A stretch of DNA of 64,000 bases from Prinia subflava (GCF_021018805.1 NC_086250.1:64057322-64121321), one strand, 5' to 3'; positions 1 to 60,295 are shown, numbered from the stretch's first letter. The notes: generated by a model from the letters alone, not told the origin. A program made the numbers and translations.

Positions 1-2731
1 ACAGTTCAAGGTGAGTCTCTGCTGCTTTATGTACATTGGACAGTAGTTTTTTAATTAAAGAAAGCTATGTGCAGAGCAAATTGCAGGAACATGAGATGTT
101 AATCTAGATTTTAATGTGAAATACTACTGGCTTAAAGAAAGGCCTTTCATATTTTCCTACAACCTTCTGCCATGGCTGTGTGAGTTCCTAGGTTTGCAAG
201 AACCTACATCATTTAAATACAGAATAAGAAACTTCAAAATTACTTAAATAATAAACTGTTTAACAGAATTTAAAGGAGTTTTTTCACTTATGTTCAAGAT
301 ATACAAATTAAACCTCCCCTTAAGTATAGAGAGCATATCAATTACTGTGAAAATTACTGTTATAAATTTTAATTAATTTCAACATTTCATTAATTTTCTT
401 TTTCATTACACCAACTCTGAAAACGGTCCTGTAAGCTTTCAGTCCTGCCTGTTTGCTTTACTTTGATAGACATGTGAGCATCTCCCTCTAGTGGTTTTCA
501 GAACAATGCTGATCAGAACCCTCTTCAGTCACACATTTTTTTCTCTTTAGCTCAGCAGTTCTCTTGCAGACATGTCACTTCCACAGTAACTCATGACACA
601 GTCCCCCACCATCAAATGCAACACAGTCTAATTGCCAAGGCTTTAGCTGTAAACACCAGAGTCTGCACTTGGTCTTACAGGAACTTATGCAGTCATTTAG
701 AAGGAAAACCTCACCTTCTGCTGTAATCAGGCAATTAATATGTTTAGGTCACCAAAAATTAAGAAGTAAAAAAAAATTACTGAATTCCTTCTTTAACCAA
801 ATTAATGCACACCACTATCTTCCATCATTAACTGTTGTGTTCATTTGAATGCAGTGAAAACTCCTTAATCTTCTCAATAACAACACTCACACATAACTCT
901 CATCCTTGCACCCCCCTAAGCAAAACTTTACTTTCACAGGTATGATGTCCCTTCTATTTCTATTTTTATTTGTCTCTGTGAAAAAACTTTCTTCTTCTGC
1001 TCATTTTTACAAGGACAAGGGAAAAATGCTTAGAAGTGAAGGATGCAGACTCAGCTGGTACATTGCAATCTCAAAGAGCCAACCATATAAACCCAACAGG
1101 TTCCTTTGTCTTTGTATGTTCTGTGGGAGAGGCCCTCGTGTTTATTAATTGTGATTTATAAGGCTACAGACAGGTTTTTTTTTCATATTTAATTCCCCTT
1201 AATATTGTGACAGTAATTTACTCCAGATTGTTGCTTTTGGGACTCCCTTCATTCTGTTTTCTGTTGTATGCTCAGTAAGTCAAAAAGTCTGCTAATTTTT
1301 TAAGCCAAGAACAAAACAAAAAATTAGAGAAGGTAACTGACCATCCACACCACATGAAAACTTGCAGAAAAATGAAGATAGGAGCGGACGTCATGGCAGA
1401 GGCACGACTCGTTGTGCATATAGGCTGATCCTATTAATAACGGGCAAAGTAGCAAGTAGAGGAAAGGAAAGAAAACACAGAAAAAAAGACATACAAGATG
1501 AGATATCATGCAGATTGCTGGCAGTTAGCAGAGTTAATGTGAAAGCATCCACCCAAGAGCAAGAGATTCACAGCAAATTTTGCAAATAAACTTAACCAAA
1601 ACAATCCACTGTTACAAAAAGACATGACTTACACACTGATCAGCACATCAAGCTAGTGAGCAAGAGTTGCACTTTCACACACAATCATACTGGGATGGTT
1701 TGGATCATTTACAATGGCTGGATAGATTTTGGATGGGTTTTCAACTTTATTTAATCTTTTTTGGCCAGTAAGAAAACTTCCTTTTTAAAGTAAAATTTGG
1801 TTACTAGAAAAATGCATTGAATACCAATTCTCTACACTTTTTAAATACTACTGACATCTCAGTAATTGTGCCTCATTACAAGAAAACTAGAGAACATACT
1901 GGAACATTTTGGTATACAGCAGTTATAGCCAACTAAGTGCACTGATTGGGGACAATCTTTCCACTGCAGAAATTGCAGAAATTGCATGAGGCGTTAAAAA
2001 TGCATTTAAAAAGTATTTATTGTATCTAATACCAGGCACTTCCTTGTTCAGCACTTTTTGTCTTGAAATTTATTCTGAACAACTTGGATACATAATCTCT
2101 TTTGTATCTTTGAAAGGTAACCAAAGGTAATATTGAAAGAATATTAAAAATAATTTAGATATGCATCACAGTTATAAATTTTTCTCTTTCAAAACGAATG
2201 CATTCAACACAGAAATATCAGACAGCAGAGTTTTGGTGATTTTAGTAAAGCAATGCACTTTTAAACCTGCTGAGAAGATGACCTAAGGGCAGTACAATTT
2301 GCAGAATTACAAACAACATCCTAAAAACACATGTAACATTCTTAATAATTTAGAAAAACTTTAAATAAGATTTGGAAACATTATTATAAAAATACGTCTT
2401 CTAAGCCAAGATTATCATCTACTTGTGCAAGCCATTTTTGAACTGAATTTCACAGCACCTTACACAGATCAACAATTTTATGCTCACTGATGATATTTTA
2501 GTGGGAATCATGTGTGAAAGTGCAATGGTTATAGGAAAGGCAGATAAAAAAGCAGCTGCTAAGTTAATGTTAATTGAAATAAAGTGGCTATGGTCTAGAG
2601 TGAACAGTATGTTTTGTGATAAAAAGGTTACCAGGCACCAAGGTACATTTAAACAGTTTTCACTGATTGTCTAAAACTGTTCTACAACTGTTCATAAAGA
2701 TAGTCCTAAAGTCTTACTACTTCAATTTTAC
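1..2731. other. Intron 3' of exon 26 (no exon seen)
   Basis: AT-rich sequence without a recognisable exon or repeat family. I looked on the minus strand for the last alpha-2/delta exon (a DCGG motif followed by a hydrophobic GPI-signal tail) and found none, so this is most likely intron. A good donor-like string (CAAGGTGAGT) on the plus strand at 7-16 has no supporting frame. Confidence 0.6.
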
Positions 2732-47695
<44,964 letters not shown>

Positions 47696-50175
47696 TTATT
47701 AGTTGTGACCCTCAAGTCAATTACACACAAATTTTCCTAGAAAAAGAACACAATGGATTTTCTGGCTTTTGTCACCATAATAGGTATACGAGAGATTAAA
47801 AAAAAAATAACAGATTATGGCATTTTATGTATTCCTATTATTTCTTCCATGAAGTAGAATCAAGAATGCTCTTTTACACAGCCTTCATTTTTAAAAGTCT
47901 TACATGGGTGACTGCTCATGAAGTATTTAATTTTTTTTTTTCCTGTGGTGGCAATTACAACTCTTCAGGTTTTGTTAAATTAGTTGACAAACCATATCAA
48001 TATTAGATGCTTACCAATGACTTAAAAAGAATATATGCGTGGCAGTAAAATTCAAAGCAATGCAAACCAGCAGTTTTTTAGGATATAAAATAGGAAATTT
48101 TCAGAGAGATACTACACAAAACAAATTCTCGTTTTGCTCAGACTCAGTCTTCTTTATATAAAACCACTAAATTAGCTCAACAGACTTCCATACAGCTTCT
48201 GATCTTTCACCTTGAGCTCTTGATAGTAATTTAAATTGTGTGGGTTTTTTTAATCATAATTCCATTATTTTTACACAGTGCTACTCTAATCTGTCTCAGC
48301 AACTGTAAGGAGTTATGGCTTCAGAAGAATTCACCAAAATCTCTCCAAGTTTTGGACTGAAAAAAAACTTTTCAGCTGAAATGATTATTCATGCAGATTT
48401 TCTGATTTGAATGGGAAAATTTTAAATCCAAAACCTGGTATTGCTTTAAAAATATTAAAAATCCTAACAGACACATAGAAAAATTAGAAATGCTATGTTT
48501 CAGTTCCTAGCTGAATATTTTGCTCTAAATTTGAGTGTTTCTGTTCAAAGCTGGGAAAAATGTTTTCCCAACAGTTACAATGAGCTGCTCACTATATTCA
48601 TATCCCTCTGTTCAAGGGTCAGACAGCTTTTCCTTTTTAGGCATTCTTTCTTTATGGATCTTTACCATTTCAAGGTACAAATCATAGATCACAACATGAA
48701 ATCAGAATGAAAATTCCTTTCTATGAATTTGATGCTTAAAATTAAAATCCTACAATTAATTTACATGCAGGCTGTGAGTAAGTAATAAGGTAATGTTTTC
48801 TTTAAATAATACACTCTAAAAGTGCAGAGACTCATTATAAACTACTGATCATTGCTAAGTTTTTTAATGATTATTTATAAAAATTTTCACCACATTATTT
48901 AACATGTGCAATTAGTACCCAAATCTTCACTTCTCACATAGTAAAAAAAAAAAAAGGGACATAATCATAGCTTAAATATTAACCAAGAGCTGTAAGAATG
49001 GCTTTACATCATCCATCAGCAGGTAGCAAATGGTGAAACTTTATTAGTGTTGACCCCTATATGCAAGAAGGGCAAACGAAACTGTGCTGGATGCCCTTTT
49101 TAATTAACAATATGTTTTGATTTGCTTTATCCATACAACCCCCTTGTTTCTACAGTTAAAAGGAGAATTAAAGCAACTATTCTGCTGCACTGAGCACTGA
49201 TTAAAGTGATTTTTTGTAGTTTAATATAGGGTAATTCCCCACTAGTAAGTCAGGCCAATTACATTTCTGGTTGCACAGACAGGTATGGGAATCATTATGT
49301 CTGCATGGTGGCAATTTTTTTCCTTACAGTTCATATAGATAAAGACAGATGAAAAATACCTTCTATTACCCTGAAAATATCAGTATTGACAGTGCAAAAA
49401 TGACTTCACCTGGCATGTTTACATCTCATTTATTAATACTGTACCACATTTGCCATATCCCTTTTATTCTTGACATCTTTTAAAAAATGACAGCTATAAT
49501 TCTTCTAATGCATCTTTCTGCTTCTAGTTAATTAAAATCTGCTTTTTTCTTATCTGATTATCACCATGTTATTTTATATTGGCACCTCTCAGCTCACAGG
49601 GTCTCTGCTATACTCCTGCTCTTTTTAAATTCACACAGTTTATTGTCCACTAAACACTTGACTCAGAATAGATTCTCAAAACCTATGGAAAACCCCCACT
49701 GATGGTCACTAATTGGACACTTGAGAGACCTGATGTTTTTTTCTGGATTAAAAGCTACCAAGTCATGTGGGTTCTCTTGTGTGTGTAGAAAACACATGAG
49801 TCAATTAGACTGGACTGCCTAGCATTTGATCTCAAATGTAAAAATGAAACACTGAATTGGATTCAAGTTGCAAAATGCTATGTAATTTAGGGACAAGCAG
49901 CAGTGTGTTAAATCTGCAACAAATCTATAAAGAATTTAGAATTTAAATTATTGACAACAAGCAGGAGACAATATATCTGATTTACTGTTCCTTGGATAAT
50001 TAACAGAGATAAAGAACTGCAATGAAAATTGGAGGTTTTAATTGTTACTTGGTTTGGCAAGAGGGTGGGATATTCAAAGGAATATTCTTTTTCCTATTGC
50101 CTCATCTGGAATTGAGTAGAATGACAGACCAGCTGGAAAAATGAGTCAGCAAGTCAAATTAAACAAGCCAATTTT

Positions 50176-50178
<3 letters not shown>

Positions 50179-50209
<31 letters not shown>
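50179..50209. repeat. Poly(A) tract, 31 bp
   Basis: An uninterrupted A31. A second purine-rich run of A with interspersed G follows at 50356-50391. No retroposon body is recognised before it. Confidence 0.9.
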
Positions 50210-50213
<4 letters not shown>

Positions 50214-51102
50214 AAAAATCAAACCAACAAAAAAACCTCTGTGCTAAAATTATCTGTGACAGGACCCAGAGTCAGCCAAAGTACTGAGATGTATTTGTCT
50301 ATATGTTTTCCTTATAGACACCTTTCCAAAGAAGACAATAGGCTATTGAATTTTAAAAAGAAAAAAAAGAAAGAAAAAAGAAAAGAAAAAGCACCATAAT
50401 TTTTATATTACTTTTAAATAGGGAATTTCTGACTACAAATACTTGAAGCAACTAGATCAGACACAATGGGTAAGATCACCTCTCCCTTTGCTTGTCCTTT
50501 AAGCTTGTTTTCAACTAAGTGGGTGTACGAGTTGAAGCAAACTGCCAAGTACACTGCCTTTGATCCCCAGAAGTTGTTTTCCATCACCACTGAGGCCTGA
50601 TTATTTCTTCTCTCTGCAGTCTCTTGGGTTCTGTGCAAAGTGCAGCTCCTGGGTGGTTTTGCCATGATAGTTCCTCTCCACCACCCTCCCTAGAGGATGG
50701 ACATTTGTGTTCTCCAACCCATTTCCTAGGGAAAGGGCAACCTTGCCTCAAGGCAGATCTATTTATCCTCTTCATAAAGAAACATAACTTCCAAACCAGT
50801 AAAAACTAATGGAAAAATAAGATAAACAAATAGGAGCTGTCATGCTTTCTGATTTTCAATGGAACTATTCAAAGTAAAGAGGTTCTAGAAAACTTGCACC
50901 CTAAGAATTGGGCACCAGCCTGCCCTGCCAGCCCATCCAGGCACTGTCTTGAAATATATTTTCTGAAATATAACAGTCCTAACTTTTATCAAGGGAGTTC
51001 AAAACTAATTCTCTGCATTTTCCTCACTAACCTTAGGGAGAAAAAAAATATTCTTTGTTATAATAATTTACAGAATATAGTAGAGGAATAATTAGCAATA
51101 AA

Positions 51103-51245
51103 ACTGAGTGGCACAGGCTGCCCAGGGAGGTTGTAAATCTGTTTTATTGGAGGTTTTAAATACCAGACTGGATATGGTCCTGAGCAACCTGGCCTGATCT
51201 TAGACCTGATATTGAACTAGAGACCTCTGCAAGTCACCTGCAACC
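51103..51245 (+). mobile_element. CR1 LINE 3' fragment
   Basis: Short CR1 remnant in plus orientation: GGCACAGGCTGCCCAGGGAG (51112), an ACTGGATATGGTCCTGAGCA-type block (51167), CAACCTGGCCTGATCTTAGA, then degraded sequence in place of the usual end. It lacks the octamer tail. Confidence 0.75.
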
Positions 51246-51744
51246 TGGCTTATCCTAGGAACCTGTGAAGGACATCAAAAGAATACACACAGAAAGCCAA
51301 CTCCTAATCAGAGTAAACGACAGACAGAAAAGAATGCTACAAAAATAGAGGAAGAAGTACTTTACTGAAGAAAATATAATTGTCAGAGTATAAAACAATG
51401 TTATTTATTTGTATTTCTTTCTAGTAGAAGAGGATCATAAGCACCAAGGTGAGTAAAAAGAGATTTTGACTACTACAGATTTCAAGAGATTTGTGATGAA
51501 GACAAAAATTAAGAGGAACCTATGAAAAGGCTGCTTTCCCTACAGATCTCATTTGCTTTTTTTCGTATTTTATTTCTTTGTTTTGCTATGAATAAATTTA
51601 AGAAAGATTAAATTAGAAGCTTCCTTTGGGTATATCATGTTATGAGTATTACAAAATTTAAGGCTTGATTGAAGTTAATTCAAAAGGGTAATTAAACACA
51701 AAGTACTTGCTGTTTAGGCTACTGCCTATACGTGTAGGCAATGT

Positions 51745-51830
51745 AGAATCACTGAATCATGAGAGATCATCTCATTCTGACCCCCCTGTCACAGGCCTAC
51801 AAACCCTGCAACCACTCTGCATGCCCCAGT
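51745..51830 (-). mobile_element. Possible CR1 scrap
   Basis: TAGAATCACTGAATCATGAG, then AGATCATCTCATTCTGACCC, looks like the reversed CR1 end (the usual form is a GAATCACTGAATGG-type start, GAGATCATC and a CCAACCCCCCTG block). Too short and diverged to be certain. Confidence 0.4.
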
Positions 51831-54800
51831 GGAAGAAATGCACATTTTTTGAGTTATTTGTCTTGAATTCTGTGCTACTGGAATGAGGGAGCTCTCAAAA
51901 CCAATTTCTGTGCATCTCTTCATTTCTCTGTTTAGGAAAAGATTAACTAAATTTTGGAGATATATATGTCTATTTTACTAGACACCGAGAGAGCTATAAA
52001 ATTAATTCACTCAATTGGATGCAGGCAAGATGAATCCAGTCATTTTATGCCTAGCATGTAAAAAGACAAAGAGTGCATCTTTCTCTACCACTACAAACTA
52101 TGACCAAAAACTGAGCTCATCAAATCCTTCAACTTTGGTTTTCATGATGACAGTGAGATTTCAGAACATTTTACTCTGGCCTTTATAGCTGCAGGTAAAG
52201 ATTCACGGATAATCTTTTTTACTACACAACAAGAAAAGCTGTGATAAAGGGGAATAAATAATTCAGTAATTCCAGCATGACCAAGGAAATTATCTTTCCC
52301 AGTAATGGGTTTACAGATTATCAGATATGAGGAAAAATTGTTTGCAGTTTATATTTAACTGTGTACTTACACATCTGAAATAAAAGAACAACATAAGAAG
52401 CCTATCATTCTGAATAAAATCATAAAACTGCTCTTCTATTTTCCATTATGCATTCTGACTTCTAAATCCCCTGTAAGCACAGCTTGTAAATCACTTAATC
52501 ATTTTTGTGTTTTGTGCCATAGGCCAGGGAGATGTTATGTGGTTTTCAAGTTGCCCCAGCTAAAACGGAATACATCTTTTTCTTTACATTTTTACATCTG
52601 TGGACAGAAATTTGAAGATGATTTTGGATTTTTCTGTGAGTTAAACGAGAACAGAAGATATTTATGACTGATTTGAACTGAGAACAGAACTTCTGAGGAC
52701 AATCTGAAAACACAATATACTAATTAGGAAACCACTCAGGATTAGCCAATAGGATATACCAAATATAGAGTGTCACCTAAATTCTGGTCAATAATCTGTC
52801 ATGCTGAACTACTCAGTTCAGGACTTCCAGGGACACAGTTAGGTTGGAGCTGTAAGTGTAAAGCACTTTTTTTTTTCCTTAGAAGAGAAACAGAAGTTCT
52901 GAGTTTAACAGCAAGGGCAAGACTCACAACTATGTGCTAGGGGAAAGTTTAAGGATTCCTTAAGCCATCTTTCATGCATTACATAAAATGGGACATAACC
53001 CATTTTCCTTCTCAGGCCATGGGGGCAAGTGGCACAGTATGGCTCACATCTCAGTGCCAGCCTCCCTCCCTGCCTTCCCCACCTCAGGTCATCCCATTAT
53101 GGAATTTATTTGCAATAAGCCCTAGCTCACGCTATTGCTGAGCTGAACACTGGCATTGCTAGAAGAAATGAGTGCCACTGGCCAGGAACCCTACTGCATG
53201 GCCTGTTAGCAATTAGAATGATGGATAACTGTGGACATTTCTCCAGCCTGCACCTTGGCCCTGGATCATTTATTAGTATGGGCAGAGCTGTCTGCTTCAC
53301 TCCTGCAAGTAAGGCTCGCTTGCTTGTGACAGAGCCCTAAGGCTCAGCTTTTCAAAATTACTGGGACAGTGGTGCCTCTAAATTTATAAATGAGAGTTCA
53401 GTAGTGGCACAAAAGAGGGATGAGTTCATGATTCTCAGTTGGAGCACATTCACAACTTCCCCAGCTTTGAATGCCAGGCTCAGGAAAGCTCAGAAGCTGG
53501 AGATTCAGGCTTTTGTATGTAACTGTCAGGCTGCTGATGCATTTTGCCCTTAATAGAAGTCAAGAAAAGGAAACAGAAATGACCTAAGCAGCAGGGTATG
53601 ACACCTAATCAGGTGCCAAGGTTCTGAAGTTTGAAAGGTCTAGAACTCAGAAAGTAGAATTCACAATTTTATGTCAAATTAGGAAATAAAAAGAATGTCA
53701 TCATACACCAGCAGATATGTATCAAGCTATATTTTTGACATTTATGACTACATTAAGGTCTGTCCCTTGCTCTGGATATTCTCAAAAAAAGGTGTACACT
53801 TGGGATAACTGGGAAGAAAAACCTACATGAGAAACAATGAGAAGAAGAATATAGCTCTCACATATTTAAATGCAAAGATAATTGCAGTCTGGACATCTTT
53901 GAATTTATAGACATGAAGAAAGTGTAAATCCATGTGATTTGAAAATCCATTTGACACTACTTGAGTGTTTCCATAAGTGACCCTCTATATTCTGATTCAG
54001 TAAGGCATATAGCTATGTAAGTGTCCCCTTTAAACCAAAGGAAAATCCTTTCAACTGAGACATGTGTTTAAAGAGAAATAGAGCAGGTCCTTGGAAATAC
54101 TATTTTGGACATTTATCTACAGCAAATAATTTCTTCTAAATTTTCCATGTGTATTTGCAATCTTTCCTATCATTAATATCTTTCATTCACTACAATTCAA
54201 CCTCAAACTTTAAACTGCAATGCTAGCTTATTAATTCACAGTCTAATTATAGTCTGTGTAATTACAGCCTAATAACAAAAAGAAATAATGACACTCTAAA
54301 AATTAGCTCACATTACAATCTAATGCTAATCCTCCTTCTATCTTAAAATAAAAATTATGCTTATTGCATATCAGGAGATTATTGGAGACTCTCACTTTCT
54401 TTGGCTATTATTCTATACTGATAATATAAGCCCTGAATCATTTAATGGTCTTAATATATTGCGAAAATAGGATCAAGAACACCGATGCATGGTGTAGTTG
54501 TAAGAAATTATTCTAGGACAGGAATTAAAAACTGAGAACTTGCATGTTCATGGAAGCTGTGACTGCCATGAATCCATGAAACATGTTTTGCTAACTGCAA
54601 AGTGTTTAAAAAATGACAGAAGGGTTTTGATTTTTTTTCCCAGCTTGTTTCATTCCCTCACAGAGAAAATATACCGACATGAAAATGGGGATATTTTCTA
54701 CTGCAAACTAATGGTCAAAATACTGTTGTAGTTATACTGAAAAATTTCAGAACTAACGTTCTCACAGAACTAAAAACAATATACTGATTCAGTCACACTG

Positions 54801-57800
54801 TTCTACAACTTCTTAGTGCCACCTTGTGGAACCACAGCACCTCATTCCTCATAGAAGGGCTGCTGTGAGGTGCCCTCTCCTCTGCTTCCACACAGCTACA
54901 ATGAAAGGATAAATTCCCTGCTGATGCCTCCTAATCTGCCCCAGGTAAATTGATTGTAATTAGATAGAATGGAGCACTGATTATGTGATTCTTTAACTCT
55001 TTACCTAGCTAGTTTAGACACAGTCTTTGATGGGTCTCAAGTATCACAGTTTCCTATGCTCACAGCAACATAATGTTGGACTATTACATAATGACAAGGA
55101 GACAGTGCCCTCTGTACTGCACAGTCTTCTCAAGTAAAATGAAGGTTTTGATCTCAACGTTTTCTAGGTGTGGGTATAAATCAGCTCTGTTTTATTAGCT
55201 TCATATAACATATTGCTTAAGAACAGCAATAAGAAAGAGAAAGCTGTACTCACAAAAACACCAGCAGGATTTCACATTGATGTGCTTGAATTTTATGTTT
55301 GAGAGTCAATTTGCCTACATCAACCCTGGCAAAAAAGTGGGCTTTGGTCCCACTCTCCAGCTTTTAGAGGAGCTGGCAGCAGTGCCCACATACACACACA
55401 AATCAAACCACTGCTCCCCTTTCTTTGCTGCCACAGGAGCAGTCCCAGCACTTTGTCTGGGAGTGTGCCAGCTGGCAGAGGCCAAAAACCTCCCAGATTT
55501 AACTCAGTTAAACCTATAAATTATTGAATAATTGTGGGTGTAGAACTAGCTCAAAGGCTGTGGACACACTGGTTGCTTCTCCCAGGATTTCCAGCAGAAG
55601 GGCTGTCTTCATCACCCCACCCCACCTCACAAATCCCTGAAATCAGGTTATTTTCTAGCTCCTCATCCTGCCTCCCAGACTTCAGATAAAGAACATACTG
55701 GCATCTTTTTAACAATGCATCTGTTGAATGTTTTACTTTGACTACCCATGTTCTATTTACTCAGTTGATCTATTTGCTTCTTTGGGGAAATTTTGCCTGT
55801 TGTAATGAAAAACAATTAAATTCCTCCTTTCCCTAAGCTGCTTCTCCCTGACGCTCGTCATTTAGCATTCTCTGAAGAAAACAGTTTTTTCTGAGAATTT
55901 CTTGTAAATTTGGTGGTCCATATCAGGAACCAGACAAGGGAGTTGACAAAGTAATTCCCACTGTACTCTGGATTAAAAGCATTTTAGGCATTTCTTTGAT
56001 AGTCAAAACAACATTTGGAGGCAGCTGAGCAGCTGGAAAGGACTGGATTAATTAGAGAGATATTTACAGTTCATATTGTGACACTAAACCCTCTTTTCTT
56101 TTTTTTCATTGTCCTTGTAAATCCCACGGAAGAAGTATTACAAATATCATCCAAGTATTTAAAAAAATATTTCAAGATGCCATTTAAAATACTAATTTTA
56201 ATCACGTACTTTGCCTTCTTCTTTCCCACACAAATAGTCTTGTGTAGTTGATTCCTCAATTTTTGCTCCCATTTACTCTTGTTTTTGTACTACTCAAAGT
56301 TCTTGTACAGCATGGAAAAGTGACTGAATCTTAACAGCTGCAAATGCCAAACAGTTATACTAGAAGAGGGAAAAGGGCAGGTGGGAAAAGGAAGGACCCT
56401 CAGAAGCCCTCCTTTCCAACAGAATCCATTTATTTACTAGAAGTCTCCCTGTCTGGAATTATCAATTACACAAATCTCATACCTAATTTTATAATTGGCT
56501 GATGTTCACAGGAACATGAAAATTCTAAACAAAAATGATTCAGTGAGCTTTAGAAAGGGCATGCCACCCAAACAGGTGAGGGGACTTTGTCCGTGCTCAC
56601 ATACTGTTTCTTGAAGTGACCTGGGAACAGAACGGTGCCTTAGAAAAGGAAGATTAAGGGATGAAAATGCTGCAAGTTTGGCTCCCTTTCCTTTTCTAGG
56701 TGGAAAAACCCTATCAGCTACTGCATACTGATGGAAAGTTAGCAGTGCCAGGTAGGGCTGTGCTGGGGCAGCCTGACCTTGCCTCTGCAGCAGGGGGGAC
56801 GTGCCACCACTGCCACGAGCAGGCAGGGATGCTGCCAGCAGCTGCCAATGCCCGGGCAGGGCTGAAGGAGAGAGGCTCCTGTGCAGGCACGGAGCAGAGA
56901 ATGTCCTTCACAGGCAGTGATTAATTCAAGCAGCTCATGCCCACTCGGACTTCTTGCCAAGCTGCACCTGAAATCTCAGGGCTGTCTGTGAGAAGCATTG
57001 AATATGGACAGGCAGCTGCCACCTATCCCTCGGGCTGTTAACGATAAACATAAATTTAATCATGACACAGTTCACTCATACGCTGAATGATATGCATTTT
57101 CATTCCTTTTCTGATCAGCTAAATAAGATAATTTTTCAGAAAGAAAATGCAAGTGATTTTCCCCTGCAATCCACAAGTAAAACCACCTTGAGGGGTTGGG
57201 TGTCTATAGCCTTGGTGTATTGAACAGTTTGTACCAGAATGTTCTTAATAAATTTAGATTTAAATTTTGCATTCCCAATGGCTGAAAGAGAAGAGCAGAG
57301 AAAACGTACTCCAATAAATCATACTTTATGTGAAAAGGTGTAAGCCATTTCTCAGTCTATAATGTAATATAAATGAATTTTAATAATTTCTGACAAAGTG
57401 GTTTGGGTTTTTTTAAAGAAAAGAAATAAGGAAAAAAGAGATCTTCAGCCCTAATTAGAAATATGCTTCTTAGACAGAAATTTATTATAGACAAAACATT
57501 GCCTTAGAGGGTTTGTCTTTGTTTATTGTTTTCAAATGAAATAGCAGCTACAGACTAAGTTTGCGACTAAAAGCATTGAGGTTATTTATTTTCCTGTCTA
57601 CACATAGGATTGAGAATACAGTATTTTCAGACTGCATTATACAATTCAAAGTGATGGCTTCAAAAAAGGATTTGCAAATAAAAATCTTCCCTGTAAAGAA
57701 AATCCATATAAAAAAATAAGAATTAATAAAAAAATACATTTGCAGCCAGCACTCCAGGTCTGTGGTCATTATGAATGAGATGTTTTTGTTTGAATGTGAT

Positions 57801-58419
57801 TTAGGATGAGATTATTAAGGACAGAATTCCCATCTAAACCTCAGTAAACACTGAATACATTACTTTGAACTTGATACAAGGCTAACATGCATATGAGTTC
57901 AACTGAAATTACTGACATCAAATAAAAGTTGAATATAGAAATAGAGGAATGGAAATACATAATAGCATAAGAATTCAAAGACTGCATATAGGAACTGATT
58001 CCCTTCTGAAGAAAAAAAAGAGATTTCTTCTTTTCAGTTTTATATTCTCTATTTTTTAGGACTAAGACCTACAAAACTGTTTGTGAAAACCTCGAAACAA
58101 TTAGAAATTCATACTTCCCTAATCATGGAAGTACAGGATTATAAAGTAAGTTTCTTATTCTTCTGTTAAAGATAATCTATTCTTATAGCACATTCAATTC
58201 TATCCCCTACTATGCAAAAGATTTCAGAATCTAACTGTGCTTCCTGGAGATATGACAGAGCAGATTTTAGCCTTTTCTTTGACACTAATCAGGATTCTGA
58301 ATCCAAGTCAATTCTAAGTAGAGACTGGGGTATTTTCTATTTACCAGCATACTCATTCCCTACTTGTAAGACTTCACTTTTTTCTTTGCTTTTTTTAAAA
58401 AAAATAAAGGGTGTAATTA

Positions 58420-58435
58420 TTTTTTTTTTTTTTTT
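58420..58435. repeat. Poly(T) tract
   Basis: Sixteen T, preceded nearby by an A-rich run at 58397-58404. A homopolymer without an identified source. Confidence 0.85.
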
Positions 58436-60295
58436 CAAAATGCTTCAGAAAAAGACCTTCTAAGTGGCATTTAGTAGTTCTTATCCTGGATAAGGCTTCT
58501 CAAACAGAGCTCCCCCATCTCTTGCGCTGATGTTCTCTCCTAAAAAGCATCCCCATCTGCATCAGTCTTTAATACTCTACACTGAAGATGCACAAGGTTC
58601 CCACTTGCCTGTGTGAAATGCACAGTTCAGCTACACCTGCACTTTAACTTCTCATTTCACATCCCTTTTCTCTGCTATGCTTCTTGCATATACAAGCACA
58701 TACTTCTTCCTATCCAAATGGACTGTAACTTTATTTTTTGAAATGTTTATTTCCTTCTTAACCTGTCATCTGTTTAGGCTGCTGCATGCATACAGCTTGT
58801 GCCACCATCTGCTTGTTTCAGCTGTTCCCTTATTCTCTTGCCCCCTAAAGAGGTTCCTATTCTGTACTTCCCTCTTGGAGCCCAGCTGTAAATTCTCCTT
58901 TCTGTCCACTTTTTCCACCTGTGCATTGGCAAACCTTTCCATCTACTAACAGACAAATACTCAACATCTTAGAAACTAAGACTTCTATCAAGTTTTAGAG
59001 TCACTAAATGATAACTATTTTAAAAATATTATTCAGTTATGCTACCTTTGTTACATTGTGTATTCTCTGAAGTGGACAAATTCTGCAGTTTCTTCCCAGA
59101 AAGCTGCATTTTTAAACCAATGTTGTAAAGTTAACCTTTAGAAAACTCTAGACTCAGTGATCATACAAATGCCAGAATCATGTCAGAAAGGACAATTTTA
59201 CATGAAAGCATTTCTTAATCCTCATAATCATATTTTTTCTTACATTCTTTTTGTATGCTTCTCTATCTACAGAAAACAATTCTTAACTTTTAAGTATTCT
59301 TCACGCTTTGTATTTTTAAATGAAGGGAAAATGTGAGCCTCTTTTATGTGGCTTTTCCAGTAAAACAACTTAAATCTTCTGTCTCTGTTCTCTGTAACTG
59401 ACTCATCACAGTCAATTTTTACTTACTTATTGCACTTCCCCTAAAAAACACCAGAAGCATAGAAAAATTATTTATAACTGTAAATATACAAGATCATGCA
59501 GATAAAACTTATAATGCGAGATATAACTGAATATCTTGTAGCAGGTTAGGAAAATTTCTTATTCTAGAAGATGCCAAGAACAGTTAATTTATTTTTGAAT
59601 TTTAAGGTAGAATTATCTGTAAGTCTAGGAGAAAGAAAATAATTTGAGTGAAAGTTCAAGAAGTGATTTTTATTACTGGGAAAGGATGGTTTCATAGCAG
59701 TAAAAAAAGGTTAACAGATAGACTCCAATACACATAGAGAATTAGCTACCTGAGTGAGTAATGTAGGAAGATAATCTAAAGAATGAAGGATTGAAAGAAA
59801 AATGGCAATTCAGGAAGAAGGAAATAATAAGTATACAAGAAGAAACAGTTTAATGTAATGTAGGATTCTAAAGACTTGGAAAATCAAGGATAGATACTGA
59901 GACTGAAGACGAACTGTTAAAAAAAACCAACAAAACATACAACCAAACCCCCCAAATATCTAGGGAAAAGAGATTCAGAATAAAGGAAAAACTAGATATG
60001 GTTCTATAATATAACACAGTTCTAAAATGGTAAGTTATACTCTTTGATATATTTACCCAAGTGTTGACATGCATAAGAAAAAAAAAATTCTCTTGATACC
60101 ACTTGAGTTTCTCTCACTGTTCAAGAGTGACAACATGCCTTCATACACAAAAGAAGAAGGGTAAAGAGCACAGAATGAATATAATCTCAGATAAACATTT
60201 GATGAATATGAAAGAAATTAGCTTTTTTAGTTGAAAAGATCAAAGCTGGATAGCAAACTTGGATTAAAGTTTCAACATAGAAATTGTTTCCTAAA

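Noticed and set aside
7..16. CAAG|GTGAGT, a near-perfect donor on the plus strand at the window edge
   Set aside because: No exon body is visible to judge, and the only supported gene is on the other strand. Probably coincidence.
56700..56960. GC-rich segment with frames on both strands, considered as a missing upstream exon
   Set aside because: No VWA-type residues and no splice sites that would join to exon 1 in phase.
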